Source: Streptomyces flaveolus (GTDB lineage: Bacteria > Actinomycetota > Actinomycetes > Streptomycetales > Streptomycetaceae). Taken from it: DNA of 64,000 nucleotides. Below, piece by piece: positions 40,878 to 50,018 of the stretch (its first letter is position 1; every line of letters begins with the position of its first letter). Below the pieces are notes generated by a model that was not told the origin of the DNA, ran no database searches, and saw nothing but the letters and a program-made list of their open reading frames with translations. Where the stretch lies: positions 1 through 64,000 of the forward strand of contig NZ_JNWV01000025.1 of the NCBI RefSeq assembly GCF_000716535.1, in the 5' to 3' direction. A program made the position numbers and the translations under genes.

Positions 40878-42139
40878 GGAAACTCCACACGCAACAGAGT
40901 CGGTCCACCCGGCGGACTGGTCAGGGCAAGTCTGCCATCCAGGACCGACACCCGGTCCGCGAGACCGGTGAGGCCGCTGCCCTCCGAGGGGTCCGCGCCG
41001 CCGCGGCCGTCGTCGCGCACCTGGAGGAACAGGCGTCCATGGCGATGGCCGCCGCTCACTCGCGCCCGGGCGGCGCGGCTGTGTTTGGCGACGTTGGCCA
41101 GTGCCTCGCAGACCACGAAGTACGCGGCGGACTCGACCGCCTGGCTCGGCCGGCCCGGCAGCTCGAGATCGACGTCGACGGGGACCACGCAGCGGTCGGC
41201 GGCGTCGGCGACCGCTGCCTGGAGGCCGTAGTCCGTGAGGACCTTGGGGTGGATGCCGTGGATGAGCTCGCGCAGCTCCGCGAGCGCCCTGCCCGCCTCC
41301 TCGTGGGCCCTGGTGAGTTGGTCGGCGAGCGGGCCGGGCGGGGCGTCGAGGCGGGCCAGCCCGAGGGCCATCGTCAGGGCCACGAGGCGCTGTTGGGCGC
41401 CGTCGTGCAGGTCGCGCTCGATACGGCGCCGCTCGGCCTCGAAGGCATCCACCAACCGGGCGCGGGAGCGGGCCAGTTCGAGCACCTTGGCGCCGAGCTC
41501 CCCCTCGCGGGAGGCGATCAGCAGCCGGGTCAGCTCGGCGCGGGCTCCCGCCACGACGCCGAGCGCGTAAGCACCCAGGCCCACCAGGAGCAGGCCCAGT
41601 ACGGCGGTGCCGAAAGCGGCCGGCCATGTGGTGACCGTCCACTGCTTGAGCACCTTCGCCTCGTGGCCGTCGCCGACCGTGGTCATCAGGAGCGGGGTGG
41701 CGACCATGGACAGCGGGAAGAGCAGGGCGACCGTGATCGCCAGCGCGTCGACGGGCCACAGCAGCCCGGCGAACAGCAGCGCGTAGCCGAGCTCCCGCCA
41801 GGTCGCCTGTTCGCGCAGCCGGGTGGTCAGCCACGCCCGCAGTCCCGGCGCGGCCGGCACCCGGTGCCGGCCGGACACCGGGGTGGGGTCGATCAGGCGC
41901 AGCCTGAGCCGCTCCACCGCGGCCACCGGGATCCCGCCGAGGGCGACCACGACGAGCAGGGGCAGCCCCACCAGGACGACGGCGAGCACACCGCAGACCG
42001 CCGCCACCACGACGATCCCCACCAGGGTGGCGACACCGGTCACCGCACCGGTGAGGAGGTACGCGGCGCAGCGCCAGGGCCCGGCCGACAGCAGGAAACC
42101 CGGCCGGGACATGGCCTGCCACACGTTTCGAGGGTGCAT
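40841..42139 (-). CDS. Membrane sensor histidine kinase (DesK-like)
   Basis: A 432-residue kinase with at least four to six membrane segments in residues 15-200 (AAYLLTGAVTGVATLVGIVVV, VVLVGLPLLVVVALGG, ALLFAGLLWPVDALAITVALL, FGTAVLGLLLVGLGAY). A dimerisation/phospho-acceptor helix IERDLHDGAQQRLVALTMAL (HisKA_3) and an ATPase domain with VVCEALANVAKHS and RDDGRGGADPSEGSGLTGLADR follow. The large membrane sensor fits detection of an envelope or antibiotic signal. GTG 42145 or ATG 42139 may start it; neither has a good ribosome site. Its 3' end overlaps the response regulator. Confidence 0.88.
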   Translation of the reverse strand: MHPRNVWQAMSRPGFLLSAGPWRCAAYLLTGAVTGVATLVGIVVVAAVCGVLAVVLVGLPLLVVVALGGIPVAAVERLRLRLIDPTPVSGRHRVPAAPGLRAWLTTRLREQATWRELGYALLFAGLLWPVDALAITVALLFPLSMVATPLLMTTVGDGHEAKVLKQWTVTTWPAAFGTAVLGLLLVGLGAYALGVVAGARAELTRLLIASREGELGAKVLELARSRARLVDAFEAERRRIERDLHDGAQQRLVALTMALGLARLDAPPGPLADQLTRAHEEAGRALAELRELIHGIHPKVLTDYGLQAAVADAADRCVVPVDVDLELPGRPSQAVESAAYFVVCEALANVAKHSRAARARVSGGHRHGRLFLQVRDDGRGGADPSEGSGLTGLADRVSVLDGRLALTSPPGGPTLLRVEFPCELTKAGDRSA

Positions 42140-42198
42140 GTGCACGACCGTAGGTGGCCCGCACCGGTCGGCGCCATCGGTCCAGTGTCCGTGCCTGG

Positions 42199-42216
42199 GG
42201 TAGGCCTGGCCCTACC
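42199..42216. promoter_or_regulatory. Inverted repeat between kinase and ABC exporter
   Basis: GGTAGG-cctggc-CCTACC is a perfect six-base inverted repeat with a six-base spacer, in the divergent region between the kinase gene (start near 42139) and the ABC genes (start 42319). It is a plausible operator for the adjacent response regulator. Confidence 0.45.
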
Positions 42217-42318
42217 TCAGGTCTCGTTCCCGCCGTACTGCGTCACGACGGGAGTCCGCGGTTTCGTGGAGGCACCAACGAGCCAAGGAGCGAATGCTGG
42301 TGGGGGAACACATGGGAA

Positions 42319-43038
42319 GTGACGCGGTCCGTGATCCGGCGGTACGGTGCGGGCGGTACGTCCGTCACCGCCCTCGACGAGGTGTCACTCGCCTTCCCGA
42401 GGGGGACCTTCACCGCCGTCATGGGCCCGTCCGGGTCCGGCAAGTCGACCCTGCTGCAGTGCGCCGCCGGCCTGGACCGGCCCACGTCGGGCTCGGTCAC
42501 CGTGGGCGGCACCGAGCTGACCAGGCTGAGCGAGACCGAGCTGACCCTGCTGCGCCGCGAGCGCATCGGCTTCGTGTTCCAGGCGTTCAACCTGCTGCCC
42601 TCGCTGACCGCCGAACAGAACGTGGCCCTGCCGCTACGGCTGGCCCGCCGCCGCCCGAAGAAGGCCGAAGTCCGCGAGGTGCTCCGACAGGTCGGACTCG
42701 GCGACCGGGCGCGGCACCGGCCGGCGGAGATGTCCGGCGGCCAGCAGCAGCGGGTCGCCCTGGCCCGCGCCCTGATCACCCGCCCCGACGTCCTGTTCGG
42801 CGACGAGCCGACCGGCGCGCTCGACTCGCGGACCGGCCGGGAGGTGCTGACCCTGCTGCGCGGCATGGTGGACCGGGACGGGCAGACGGTCATCATGGTC
42901 ACCCACGACCCCGTCGCCGCCTCCCACGCCGACCGCGTCGTCTTCCTCGTCGACGGCCGTGTCAACGGCGAGTTGATCGGCGCCCGTGCCGAGGACGTCG
43001 CGGCGCGCATGACCAGGCTCGAGGCGGCGCCGTGCTGA
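42319..43038 (+). CDS. ABC transporter ATP-binding protein (MacB-type)
   Basis: A 239-residue ATPase with all motifs: Walker A GPSGSGKST, Q loop VFQAFNLLPS, signature MSGGQQQRVALARAL, Walker B DVLFGDEPTGALDS and the His switch MVTHDP. The LPSLTAEQNVALPL segment is characteristic of LolD/MacB-type ATPases paired with FtsX-like permeases. GTG 42319 gives VTRSVIRRYGAGGTSVTALD. An ATG at 42312 in another frame gives MGSDAV.., so a small frame change near the start is possible. The stop overlaps the GTG of the permease. With a frameshifted permease, the exporter may not work. Confidence 0.88.
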   Translation: MTRSVIRRYGAGGTSVTALDEVSLAFPRGTFTAVMGPSGSGKSTLLQCAAGLDRPTSGSVTVGGTELTRLSETELTLLRRERIGFVFQAFNLLPSLTAEQNVALPLRLARRRPKKAEVREVLRQVGLGDRARHRPAEMSGGQQQRVALARALITRPDVLFGDEPTGALDSRTGREVLTLLRGMVDRDGQTVIMVTHDPVAASHADRVVFLVDGRVNGELIGARAEDVAARMTRLEAAPC

Positions 43039-45487
43039 GCACCACGCTGCGCACCCTGCGCACCCGCTGGGTCACCTTCGTCGGCACTTTCGTCGCCCTC
43101 TCCCTGGGCGTTGCGCTGATCGCCGTCATGGGTCTGGCCCTGGCCTCCTCGCTGGACGCACCCGCCCGGGGACCGGAGCGGTTCGCCGCCGCGCCGGTCG
43201 TCGTCAAGGGCCAGGACACACTCGAGGTGCCCACCTCGATCGGCGACCGAACCCAGAGGCTCGCGCAGCCGCGTGCCGTGCCCCACGACGTGGTCACGAA
43301 GCTGCGCGGCCTCGGGACCGTCGTCGAGGACCGGTCGTTCGCCGTGCGGGCCGAGGGCGCCCCGCCGACCTGGTGGGTCACCCTTGGTCCACCGCGGCCT
43401 TCGCGCCGTACGAACTCGACGCGGGGCGCGCGCCCGAGGCGGCGGACGAGGTCGCCGTCAGCGGTGACTGGGCCCGTCCGGGCACCCGGGTACGGACCGA
43501 CGCCGGCACGGTGCGCGTCGTCGGCACCGTGGCCGGGCGCGGTTTCGAGAACGCCGTGTTCTACACCGACGCCCGCGCCGCCGAACTGTCGCCGCGCAGC
43601 CTCCAGCTCGTGGTCGACGCCGACGCGGCGGCCGTGCGCGAGGCGGTGCGCGGCAGCGAGGGCGTCCAGGTCCTCACCGGTCGCGCGCGCCGGTACGCCG
43701 ACGCCGATCCCGACCGGGACGGCGAGGCCCTCACCGCGATGACCGCCATGTTCGGCACGGCCGGCGGCGTCAGCGGGTTCGTGTCGGTGTTCGTGGTGGC
43801 CTCGACCTTCGCGTTCGCGGTGGTCCAGCGGCGCCGCGAGTTCGGGCTGCTGCGCACCGCCGGGGCGACCCCGGGACAGATCCGCCGCATGGTCGTCTCC
43901 GAGGCGCTCGTGGTCGGTGCGCTCGCCTCGGCCGCCGGATGTGTGCTCGGCTCCTACGGGGCTCCGACGCTCGCCGCGTGGGCGGTCGACGAGAGCCTCG
44001 CACCCCGCTGGTTCACCATCGGGGACTACACGTGGCCTTACCATCTGGCGTTCTGGACGGGCCTGTTGGTGGCCCTGTGCGGCGTGCTGGCCGCGTCCTG
44101 GCGGGCGGGGCGCACCGGTCCCACCGAGGCGCTGCGCGAGGCGTCCGTCGACACCGGGGCGATGACATGGGGCCGCCGGCTGTCCGGCACGGCCCTGCTG
44201 GTCACCGCCGCGGTGACGCTGGCTCTCACCCTGGCGACGGACCCGGGCGACCTGCTGCAGCGCAAGACCTATGTGAGCCGGCCGATGCTGCTGATCAGCG
44301 CGGTGGCGCTGCTCGCGCCGGTGCTGGTGCGGCCACTGAGCCGGCTGATCGCCTGGCTGCCGGCCCAACTGCCCGGCGCGGGCGGGATGCTGGTGCGCGA
44401 GAACGCCGCGGCCGGGGTGCGCCGCACCGCCGCCGTCGCGGCTCCCGTGCTGGTCACGATCGCACTGGCCGGCTCGCTGCTGGGCGCCGCCGCGACCCTG
44501 AAGGAGGCGAAGGCCACCGAGGCGCGCGAGCGGACGGCGGCAGATTTCGTGGTCACCCCGGCGGGCGGCGCCGGCTTCGACGAGGCGACGCTGCGGCGGC
44601 TCCGGGCCGTGTCCGGTGCCGAGGTCTCGGCGAGTTCGTCGAGCGCCGTGTACGTCCTGGAGGACGGCGTGGCGCTCATCAGATCCGACGCCAGGGCCGC
44701 CGAGCCGGTACCGCTCGCGGCGACGGCCCGGCTGCCGCTCACCGCGGGGAGGGTGAGCGATCTGGACGACGGCTCGATCATCGTCAACGAGGAGTGGCAG
44801 AGGCACACCGTGGGCGAGCGGGTGGACGTGTGGCTCGGCGACGGCACGAGAAGGTCCCTGAGGATCGCCGCGGTCATGCCCATCGGCACCGGCGACAACG
44901 GCGTCTACGTCACCCCCCGCAACGCCCCGACGGCGCCCGTCGACCGGGTCGACGTACGCCTCGCGGACGGTGCCGACGCGGCCGCCGTGGCCGCCGGCCT
45001 GCGTCAGGCGGTGCGGGCGTCGAGCGGGACGGTCCTCACCGGGGACGCCTGGGTGCGGGCGACGTCCCCCGAGACCGACCGGACGACCCGGATGGGCTTC
45101 TTCCTGGTCCTCGGGATCGCCCTCCTCTACACCGTCATCTCGCTGGCCAACACGATGGTCATGACGACCTCCGACCGGGTCCGCGAGCTGGCTGTGCTGC
45201 GGCTCGCCGGCGCCACCAGGTGGCAGGTGCTGCTGCTGGTGGGCGCCGAGGCGCTGATGGTGGTCATGGTCGGCGGACTGCTGGGCGCACTGGTCGCCGG
45301 TCTCAACCTGGTGGGCATGTGGAGCGCGCTCGGTCTGCTCTCGGTGCGGACGTCCATCGAGATCCCGTGGGACACGCTCGCGGCGGTCCTGGGTGCCTGC
45401 GCGGTGCTCGCCGTGATCTCGGCGGTCGTACCGGCGGGCCTCTCCATGCGCCGCGGGGCGGTGGAGTCGGCGGGCGTGCACGACTGA
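43032..45487 (+). pseudogene. FtsX-like ABC permease, interrupted by a one-base frameshift
   Basis: The gene starts with GTG at 43032 (VLSTTLRTLRTRWVTFVGTF), overlapping the ATPase stop. It runs in frame to about 43364 (RSFAVRAEGAP), then continues in another frame as ADLVGHPWSTAAFAPYELDAGRAP to 45487. Restoring one G at 43364 (CCGCC to CCGGCC) would join the frames into about 818 residues with the usual FtsX/MacB permease domains: membrane clusters at the N-terminus, the middle (FVSVFVVASTFAFAVV) and the end (FFLVLGIALLYTVISLANTM). It is either a real mutation or a sequencing error. All else looks intact. Confidence 0.8.
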
Positions 45488-45539
45488 CGTCCGAGCGAGC
45501 CCGGGCCGGTCCTCGACGTCGGCGCCTCGACCGGCCCGG

Positions 45540-46091
45540 CTAGGAAGGGCGCCCGCCGAACTGCCAGTTGTGCACCTCGATGTCGTCGTACCGGTCCCGG
45601 GTCAGGATGGTGCGTGCCGTGTCCGGGTCCGGCGCCCGGACCAACGCCGCCGTTCCCAGCCAGGTGTCGCCGTCGTCGGACAGCAGCGGCCCGTAGGCGA
45701 TCAGCCCGTCCCGGTCGGAGGGGACCGCGAGGTCGGCGGCTTGCCCGGCGCCGAGGCCGAGCACCAGGTACCGGTTGCCGCCGGCCCGGCCGCCGGGGAA
45801 GTCCCACATGGTGCGCCCCAGCGTGTTGCGCCACCGTCGCAGCAGCACGTCCCGGTAGACGCCGGCCTGGTGGTTCGGCTCGTCGAAGGCGAACGCGCGG
45901 GCAGCGGCGGGATCGGGCAGGTCGACGATGTGCACGCTGCCGGTGGGTGTGTTGCCGTCGGCGGCCAGGGTCGGACCCCGGGCGATCACCTCCTTGGCGT
46001 ATCGGTCCATGTAGGACCAATGCTCTTCCCGTAGTTCACGGCGCAGGGGCAGGGAGCCGGGCCGGTCGCGGTGGTAGCAGAAGAACTCCAT
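45540..46091 (-). CDS. YciI-like (YCII domain) protein, probably two domains
   Basis: A 183-residue protein (MEFFCYHRDRPGSLPLRREL..) with two YCII-like halves: residues 1-95 (EEHWSYMDRYAKEVIARGPTLAADGNTPTGSVHIVDLPDPAAARAF split around position 50) and 100-183 (LIAYGPLLSDDGDTWLGTAALV, PDPDTARTIL). YciI-type dimers are small ferredoxin-like-fold proteins of unclear enzymatic role, often with conserved His/Asp. No partner gene adjoins. The ATG at 46091 fits the start of the fold. Confidence 0.8.
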   Translation of the reverse strand: MEFFCYHRDRPGSLPLRRELREEHWSYMDRYAKEVIARGPTLAADGNTPTGSVHIVDLPDPAAARAFAFDEPNHQAGVYRDVLLRRWRNTLGRTMWDFPGGRAGGNRYLVLGLGAGQAADLAVPSDRDGLIAYGPLLSDDGDTWLGTAALVRAPDPDTARTILTRDRYDDIEVHNWQFGGRPS

Positions 46092-46219
46092 GCCCAAGGA
46101 TCTCTTCGCGAAGGTGACCGGGTCGAGCGGGTTTACGGTGACGGCTGGCCGTTGGCCTGCGGCTGGGCCAGGCCCTGTCGCTTGGATCATCCCGGCGGGG
46201 GTCCGGCACGCACGTCTGC

Positions 46220-46289
46220 CGCGTTGTCGTCGGTTGCCAACTCCCCCGCGCTCGGCTGCGCTCGCGCGGGGACCCCCATCGCGTTGTCG
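46220..46289. repeat. Hairpin element with flanking direct repeats
   Basis: CCCCGCG (46244-46250) and CGCGGGG (46265-46271) form a stem around CTCGGCTGCGCTCG. The flanks carry CGCGTTGTCG at about 46220 and 46280 as direct repeats. It lies in the 292-base gap between the YciI-like gene and the MFS gene, with no coding seen there. This type of GC-rich hairpin recurs in Streptomyces intergenic DNA. Confidence 0.45.
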
Positions 46290-46383
46290 CCCTCCTCCGC
46301 CTTGCGGCTGCACGCACCAGACCCCGCTCGGCTCGGCTCGAGGGCACCGCTCCTCGTAGCCGGCCTGGTCCAAACGACAGGGC

Positions 46384-47604
46384 TTAGTCCGTGGCGGCGG
46401 GTTCCGGCGCGACGCCCGGACGCGCACCGGGGGCGGCCGACTGTCGCCGCCCGTGCCTGTCCAGCGCCGCGAGTATCAGGGTCACGGTGACCGAGGCGGC
46501 TGCCATCAGCGTCATCGCCGTGGCCGGGGAGGTCAGTTGGGCCAGCGTGCCCGCGAGGGCGGCGCCGACGCCCTGCAGGGCGGCCATGCCGGTGGTGTGC
46601 AGGCCGAGGGCCTGGCCCGCGAGGTCGTCGGGTGTGAGGGCCATCAGGCGTTCCTGCAGGACCAGGCTCGCGGCGAAGCCGACCGAAGCGACGGTGACGG
46701 CCACGGCCGACAGGGCCACTCCCGGCCGTAGCACGAAGAACAGGTAGGGAGCCGCCAGCAGCAGGCGCAGCGGGATCGCGAGACGGGGGCGCACCGCGGG
46801 CGGTACCAGGCGGCCCACCGCCATGTCACCCAGGAACATGCCCAGGGCCCCGAACGCGTACAGCGTGCCGGCGGCTCCGGGGGCGTAGGAGACGTACAGC
46901 GAATCGCTCCCGACCACCAGGCCGTTGGGGACCCACAGGCCCAGGTACGTCAGGCGGCGGGGGCGCGAGGACCACAGGAGGGCATTGCTGCGCCAGGTCG
47001 CCGAGACGGACGGGCGGCCCGAGGAACGTGGCGGGCGGAGGGTGAGACCCAGGCGGGTGACGAGGGCCGACGTCAGGTACAGCGCTGCCGCGAGGAGCAG
47101 ACAGGTGCGCGGGGACAGCAGCGCCAGCAGTGCGCCGCCCGTCGCGAATCCGGCCATCTGCGTCAGGCCCCAGAGCATGTTGAAGACCGAACGGCCCAGG
47201 ACGTAGCCGTCCTTGGACAGGATCTCGTTCAGCAGTCCCCCGCGCACTCCCCCGCCCAGCGAGGCGACCAGCCCCTGCGCGAGTACGACGGCGAAGACCG
47301 CCCAGACCGGCAGGCCGGGCAGCGCCAGCACCACCGTGGCGGCCGCGAAGGCGAGGGCGAGGCCGGACAGGATCGCACGCGCGGGCAGGCGGTCGGCGCC
47401 CGAGAGCAGGAGGGCGGCCCCCAGCAACTGCGCCAGTTGCGGGCCGAACATGCTCACCGCCGACAGGAGTGGGGAGCCGGTGGCCCGGAAGACGAGCGTG
47501 CCGAGGGCCAGGCCGCCGATCGTCTGGGCCGCGGCGAAGGCGGCGAAGGAGAGCAGGAACGGGGTGAACTCCGGGGTGCGGAACAAGGCTCGGTAGCTGC
47601 GCAT
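46384..47604 (-). CDS. MFS transporter, full length
   Basis: A 406-residue major-facilitator protein with about 12 membrane segments. PFLLSFAAFAAAQTIGGLALGTLVF, LLSAVSMFGPQLAQLLGAALLLSGADRLPAR (loop 2-3 region) and FAVVLAQGLVASLGGGVRGG lie in the N-half; the C-half has ALGMFLGDMAVGRLVPP and VAVTVASVGFAASLVLQERLM. It probably exports a small molecule. It is divergent from an ArsR-type gene with 68 bases between; this pairing is common and suggests direct control. An operator candidate is TTTCG-acgacaga-CGAAA (47645-47662). Confidence 0.88.
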   Translation of the reverse strand: MRSYRALFRTPEFTPFLLSFAAFAAAQTIGGLALGTLVFRATGSPLLSAVSMFGPQLAQLLGAALLLSGADRLPARAILSGLALAFAAATVVLALPGLPVWAVFAVVLAQGLVASLGGGVRGGLLNEILSKDGYVLGRSVFNMLWGLTQMAGFATGGALLALLSPRTCLLLAAALYLTSALVTRLGLTLRPPRSSGRPSVSATWRSNALLWSSRPRRLTYLGLWVPNGLVVGSDSLYVSYAPGAAGTLYAFGALGMFLGDMAVGRLVPPAVRPRLAIPLRLLLAAPYLFFVLRPGVALSAVAVTVASVGFAASLVLQERLMALTPDDLAGQALGLHTTGMAALQGVGAALAGTLAQLTSPATAMTLMAAASVTVTLILAALDRHGRRQSAAPGARPGVAPEPAATD

Positions 47605-47644
47605 GCGTCGCAGTCTCGGAGCAACAGCGGGGCCGTGTTCAATG

Positions 47645-47662
47645 TTTCGACGACAGACGAAA
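47645..47662. promoter_or_regulatory. Inverted repeat in the MFS/ArsR divergent region
   Basis: TTTCG-acgacaga-CGAAA has perfect five-base arms with an eight-base spacer and lies ten bases before the ArsR-type start codon (47673). ArsR regulators bind such short inverted repeats; it may control both genes. Confidence 0.45.
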
Positions 47663-47672
47663 GGTCGTACCC

Positions 47673-48692
47673 ATGGGCTTGTGGCAGATCGGCACCGACA
47701 CGCTGGCCCGCAGCCGGTTCGTGCTCTCGCCCTTCGCCGAGACCTTCGCGAGCCTGAAACTGCTGCACGCGGGAACCGGCTCCCATCCGTGTGAGGAGGC
47801 CTGGCTGCGCGCGCACCTGCCCGGCTACCGCGCGCGCCTCGCGGCCGACCCGGTGGCCGCGCACCTCGTGCGGGCGGCACTCGGCACGTCGTGGATCGCC
47901 GACTTCTTCTGCCCCACCTCATGCGTCGGCGAGAGCTTCGAGGAGACCGTGGCCCGGGTGCGGGCGGCCGGGGCCGACCAGGCGCGGGCCGACCTACGGG
48001 TGTCCCTGCGCGGCCCGCTCCCCGCCGCCCTGGAGCGCGACGACCTGCCCGAGCGGGCGACCGCGCTGCTGACCACCGTCTGGGAGGAGACCGTACGGCC
48101 GTACTGGGACCGCCGGCGACGCGTCCTGGAGGCCGACATGGTCGCGCGAACCGCGCGGGTGCACCAGGGCGGCTGGGCGGCCGTGCTGGACTCGCTGCGG
48201 CCGGGGATGCGGTGGCTCGGGGAGAGCCGGTTCCAGGTCAACCTGAACGCGTATCCGCCTCGGGAGGTGGCCGCCGGTGCCGAGCTGCTGTTCATGCCGG
48301 TGACGCCGGGGGCCGGGTGGGTGTCGTGGAAGGGACGGGAGCGGTACGCCGTCGTCTACCCGTGTCTCGGCGTACTCGCCGAGGACCACGACCGGCGGCC
48401 CGTACCGGCCGGGCTCGGGGCGCTCATCGGGACCGCGAGGGCCGGATTGCTGACGCTGCTCGGCACCCCCATGAGCACGACCCAGCTGGTCGCCGTGACC
48501 GGGCAGGCGCTGGGGTCGGTGGGTGGGCATCTGCGGGTGCTGCTGGACGCGGGTCTCGTGGAGCGACGCCGTGCCGGACGGTCGGTGCTGTACGTCCGGA
48601 CGGCGGCCGGGGAGGTACTCATGGAGGCGTCGGGAACCAGTACCGGTCACCGGGAGCCGGGACCGGATGATCCACTAGGGTCTGTCCGATGA
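47673..48692 (+). CDS. ArsR-type winged-helix regulator with N-terminal domain (DUF5937-like)
   Basis: A 339-residue regulator. The winged helix is at the C-terminus, about residues 245-320: LLTLLGTPMSTTQLVAVTGQALGSVGGHLRVLLDAGLVERRRAGRSVLY split around the turn. The N-terminal 235 residues (LWQIGTDTLARSRFVLSPFAET..) match the DUF5937 type of extension common in actinobacterial ArsR proteins; it may sense a ligand. No metal-binding Cys pair typical of ArsR is seen in the HTH part. The divergent MFS gene is the likely target. ATG 47673 follows GAAAGG. Confidence 0.85.
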   Translation: MGLWQIGTDTLARSRFVLSPFAETFASLKLLHAGTGSHPCEEAWLRAHLPGYRARLAADPVAAHLVRAALGTSWIADFFCPTSCVGESFEETVARVRAAGADQARADLRVSLRGPLPAALERDDLPERATALLTTVWEETVRPYWDRRRRVLEADMVARTARVHQGGWAAVLDSLRPGMRWLGESRFQVNLNAYPPREVAAGAELLFMPVTPGAGWVSWKGRERYAVVYPCLGVLAEDHDRRPVPAGLGALIGTARAGLLTLLGTPMSTTQLVAVTGQALGSVGGHLRVLLDAGLVERRRAGRSVLYVRTAAGEVLMEASGTSTGHREPGPDDPLGSVR

Positions 48693-48744
48693 GTCAGGAA
48701 CAGGTGCGTCCACCTCGGCTGCCATCGGGCGCTTCAATGCCCAG

Positions 48745-49470
48745 GTGGTGAACTGGACGCAGATGCACGACTGCTACGGGGATGTCGATCGCGTTCCTGC
48801 GCTTCTGGAGCGGGTGGAGCTCGAGGACAACGCCGAAGCATGGGAGGAACTGGGATACCGGCTGGTCCTCGAACACGACCTCGTCTTCCCCGCCGGCTTT
48901 GCCGCCCTGCCGCGCCTGGTGCGTCTCGCCTCAAGTAACGCACGGGCGCGTGGACTGGCCGGGGCGATCCTGCGACGGGCGGCAGGACACCACGGCTGCG
49001 ACGATCTGCTGGCGGACTGCGCCGACGCGATCATGGAGTTCCGGAAGCTGCTGGACCGGCACCTGCGATCACGGCCGGTCGACTACCTCGCGACCTTCCT
49101 CGATCTGCTTGCGGCCAAGGAGGCATACCACTGGAGTGCCGTAATAGGGGACTTCACGGACGACTTCTACCACCTGGCCTGCCCCCACTGCGCCGTGGAA
49201 GTGACGATTGCCATCGGGGATCACGGGCGCTATTCAGCGATCCGGGACTGGCACCTGGGCGACGTTGACCGTCGCGGCCTGCGGCCGGCGTCCGCCGGGG
49301 AACTTTCCGGCACCGGTCGGTGGATGCACGAGACTGCCGTCCGCGACGGGCACGAGGTACCGGCCGATGGATTCGCCCATCTCTTCGGCAAGGCCGAATG
49401 CCCGAACTGCGCCAGCGTGTTCAACATCGCGGACGAGTACACATCCGCCAACCGCCCCGTCCTGCGATAA
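48745..49470 (+). CDS. Hypothetical protein with two CxxC pairs
   Basis: A 241-residue protein starting VVNWTQMHDCYGDVDRVPAL. The N-terminal 130 residues are helical and repeat-like (LEHDLVFPAGFAALPRLVRLA, RGLAGAILRRAAGHHGCDDL), resembling HEAT-type helices; the C-terminal part has LACPHCAVEVTI and AECPNCASVFNI, two CxxC pairs that could bind one zinc. GTG 48745 is the likely start, but an adjacent GTG (48748) or the in-frame stretch upstream is also possible. Function unknown. The gene is probably single. Confidence 0.65.
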   Translation: MVNWTQMHDCYGDVDRVPALLERVELEDNAEAWEELGYRLVLEHDLVFPAGFAALPRLVRLASSNARARGLAGAILRRAAGHHGCDDLLADCADAIMEFRKLLDRHLRSRPVDYLATFLDLLAAKEAYHWSAVIGDFTDDFYHLACPHCAVEVTIAIGDHGRYSAIRDWHLGDVDRRGLRPASAGELSGTGRWMHETAVRDGHEVPADGFAHLFGKAECPNCASVFNIADEYTSANRPVLR

Positions 49471-50018
49471 GAGTGATCTGCGCCAGACGAAGACAGTGGT
49501 GAGCAAGGCCGCAAAGGCAACGAGCAGGATCCGACGGTGGCCGCAACTCGCAGCGAGTCACCCATGTGGTCGCAGGGCTCCTTGTCGTGGTCCGTGTGCT
49601 GCATGACATAGAACGGTGAGGGGCGCGATTGGTTCCGCCCTGCTTTCAGACCCGGACGACAGCACCTTGCCACCCACCAGGCCGGGGGGCATTCCCGCTT
49701 GCTCTCCTGCTTACCGCCGTGGGAGCCTCCTTCCAGCTTTCCGGCACGCACCCACTCACGGCGAAGGACTGAAGCCAATTGATCACGGCGCCCCGCAGCG
49801 GCCGCCGTCGGCACTGACCGTCTCCCTCGGGGGCAGCGGTCACCGGTGTCACATCCGTCTCCTCACGGCGGCCCAACGACGCGGTGGTGAAGACCACCGC
49901 CCCACCTCCCTGCTCGGAGGTGCCCCGGCTGCGGCCGGTACGACAGCTCGCGCGCTGTCATCGATCCGCCCGCGCGGCGGCAGCGCGCTCCGCCTGTAGC
50001 TCCAGTGAGGACACCACC
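49471..50018. other. Intergenic region, no confident gene
   Basis: These 548 bases show no frame with steady codon bias. On the minus strand, 49470-49610 includes a hydrophobic run (ILLVAFAALLTTVFVW) in one frame and a MQHTDHDKEPCDH start in another, which may be a small frameshifted membrane gene. The remainder is irregular in composition. No transposase motif or inverted repeat pair was found. Confidence 0.4.

Noticed and set aside
40209..42164. 651-codon frame covering response regulator and kinase
   Set aside because: The upstream part is the kinase gene read out of frame; only the regulator portion from 40877 is coding.
49646..49897. 83-aa minus ORF in the 49.5-50 kb gap
   Set aside because: Irregular codon use, no family match, not conserved in character; looked at as transposase remnant but no motif seen.
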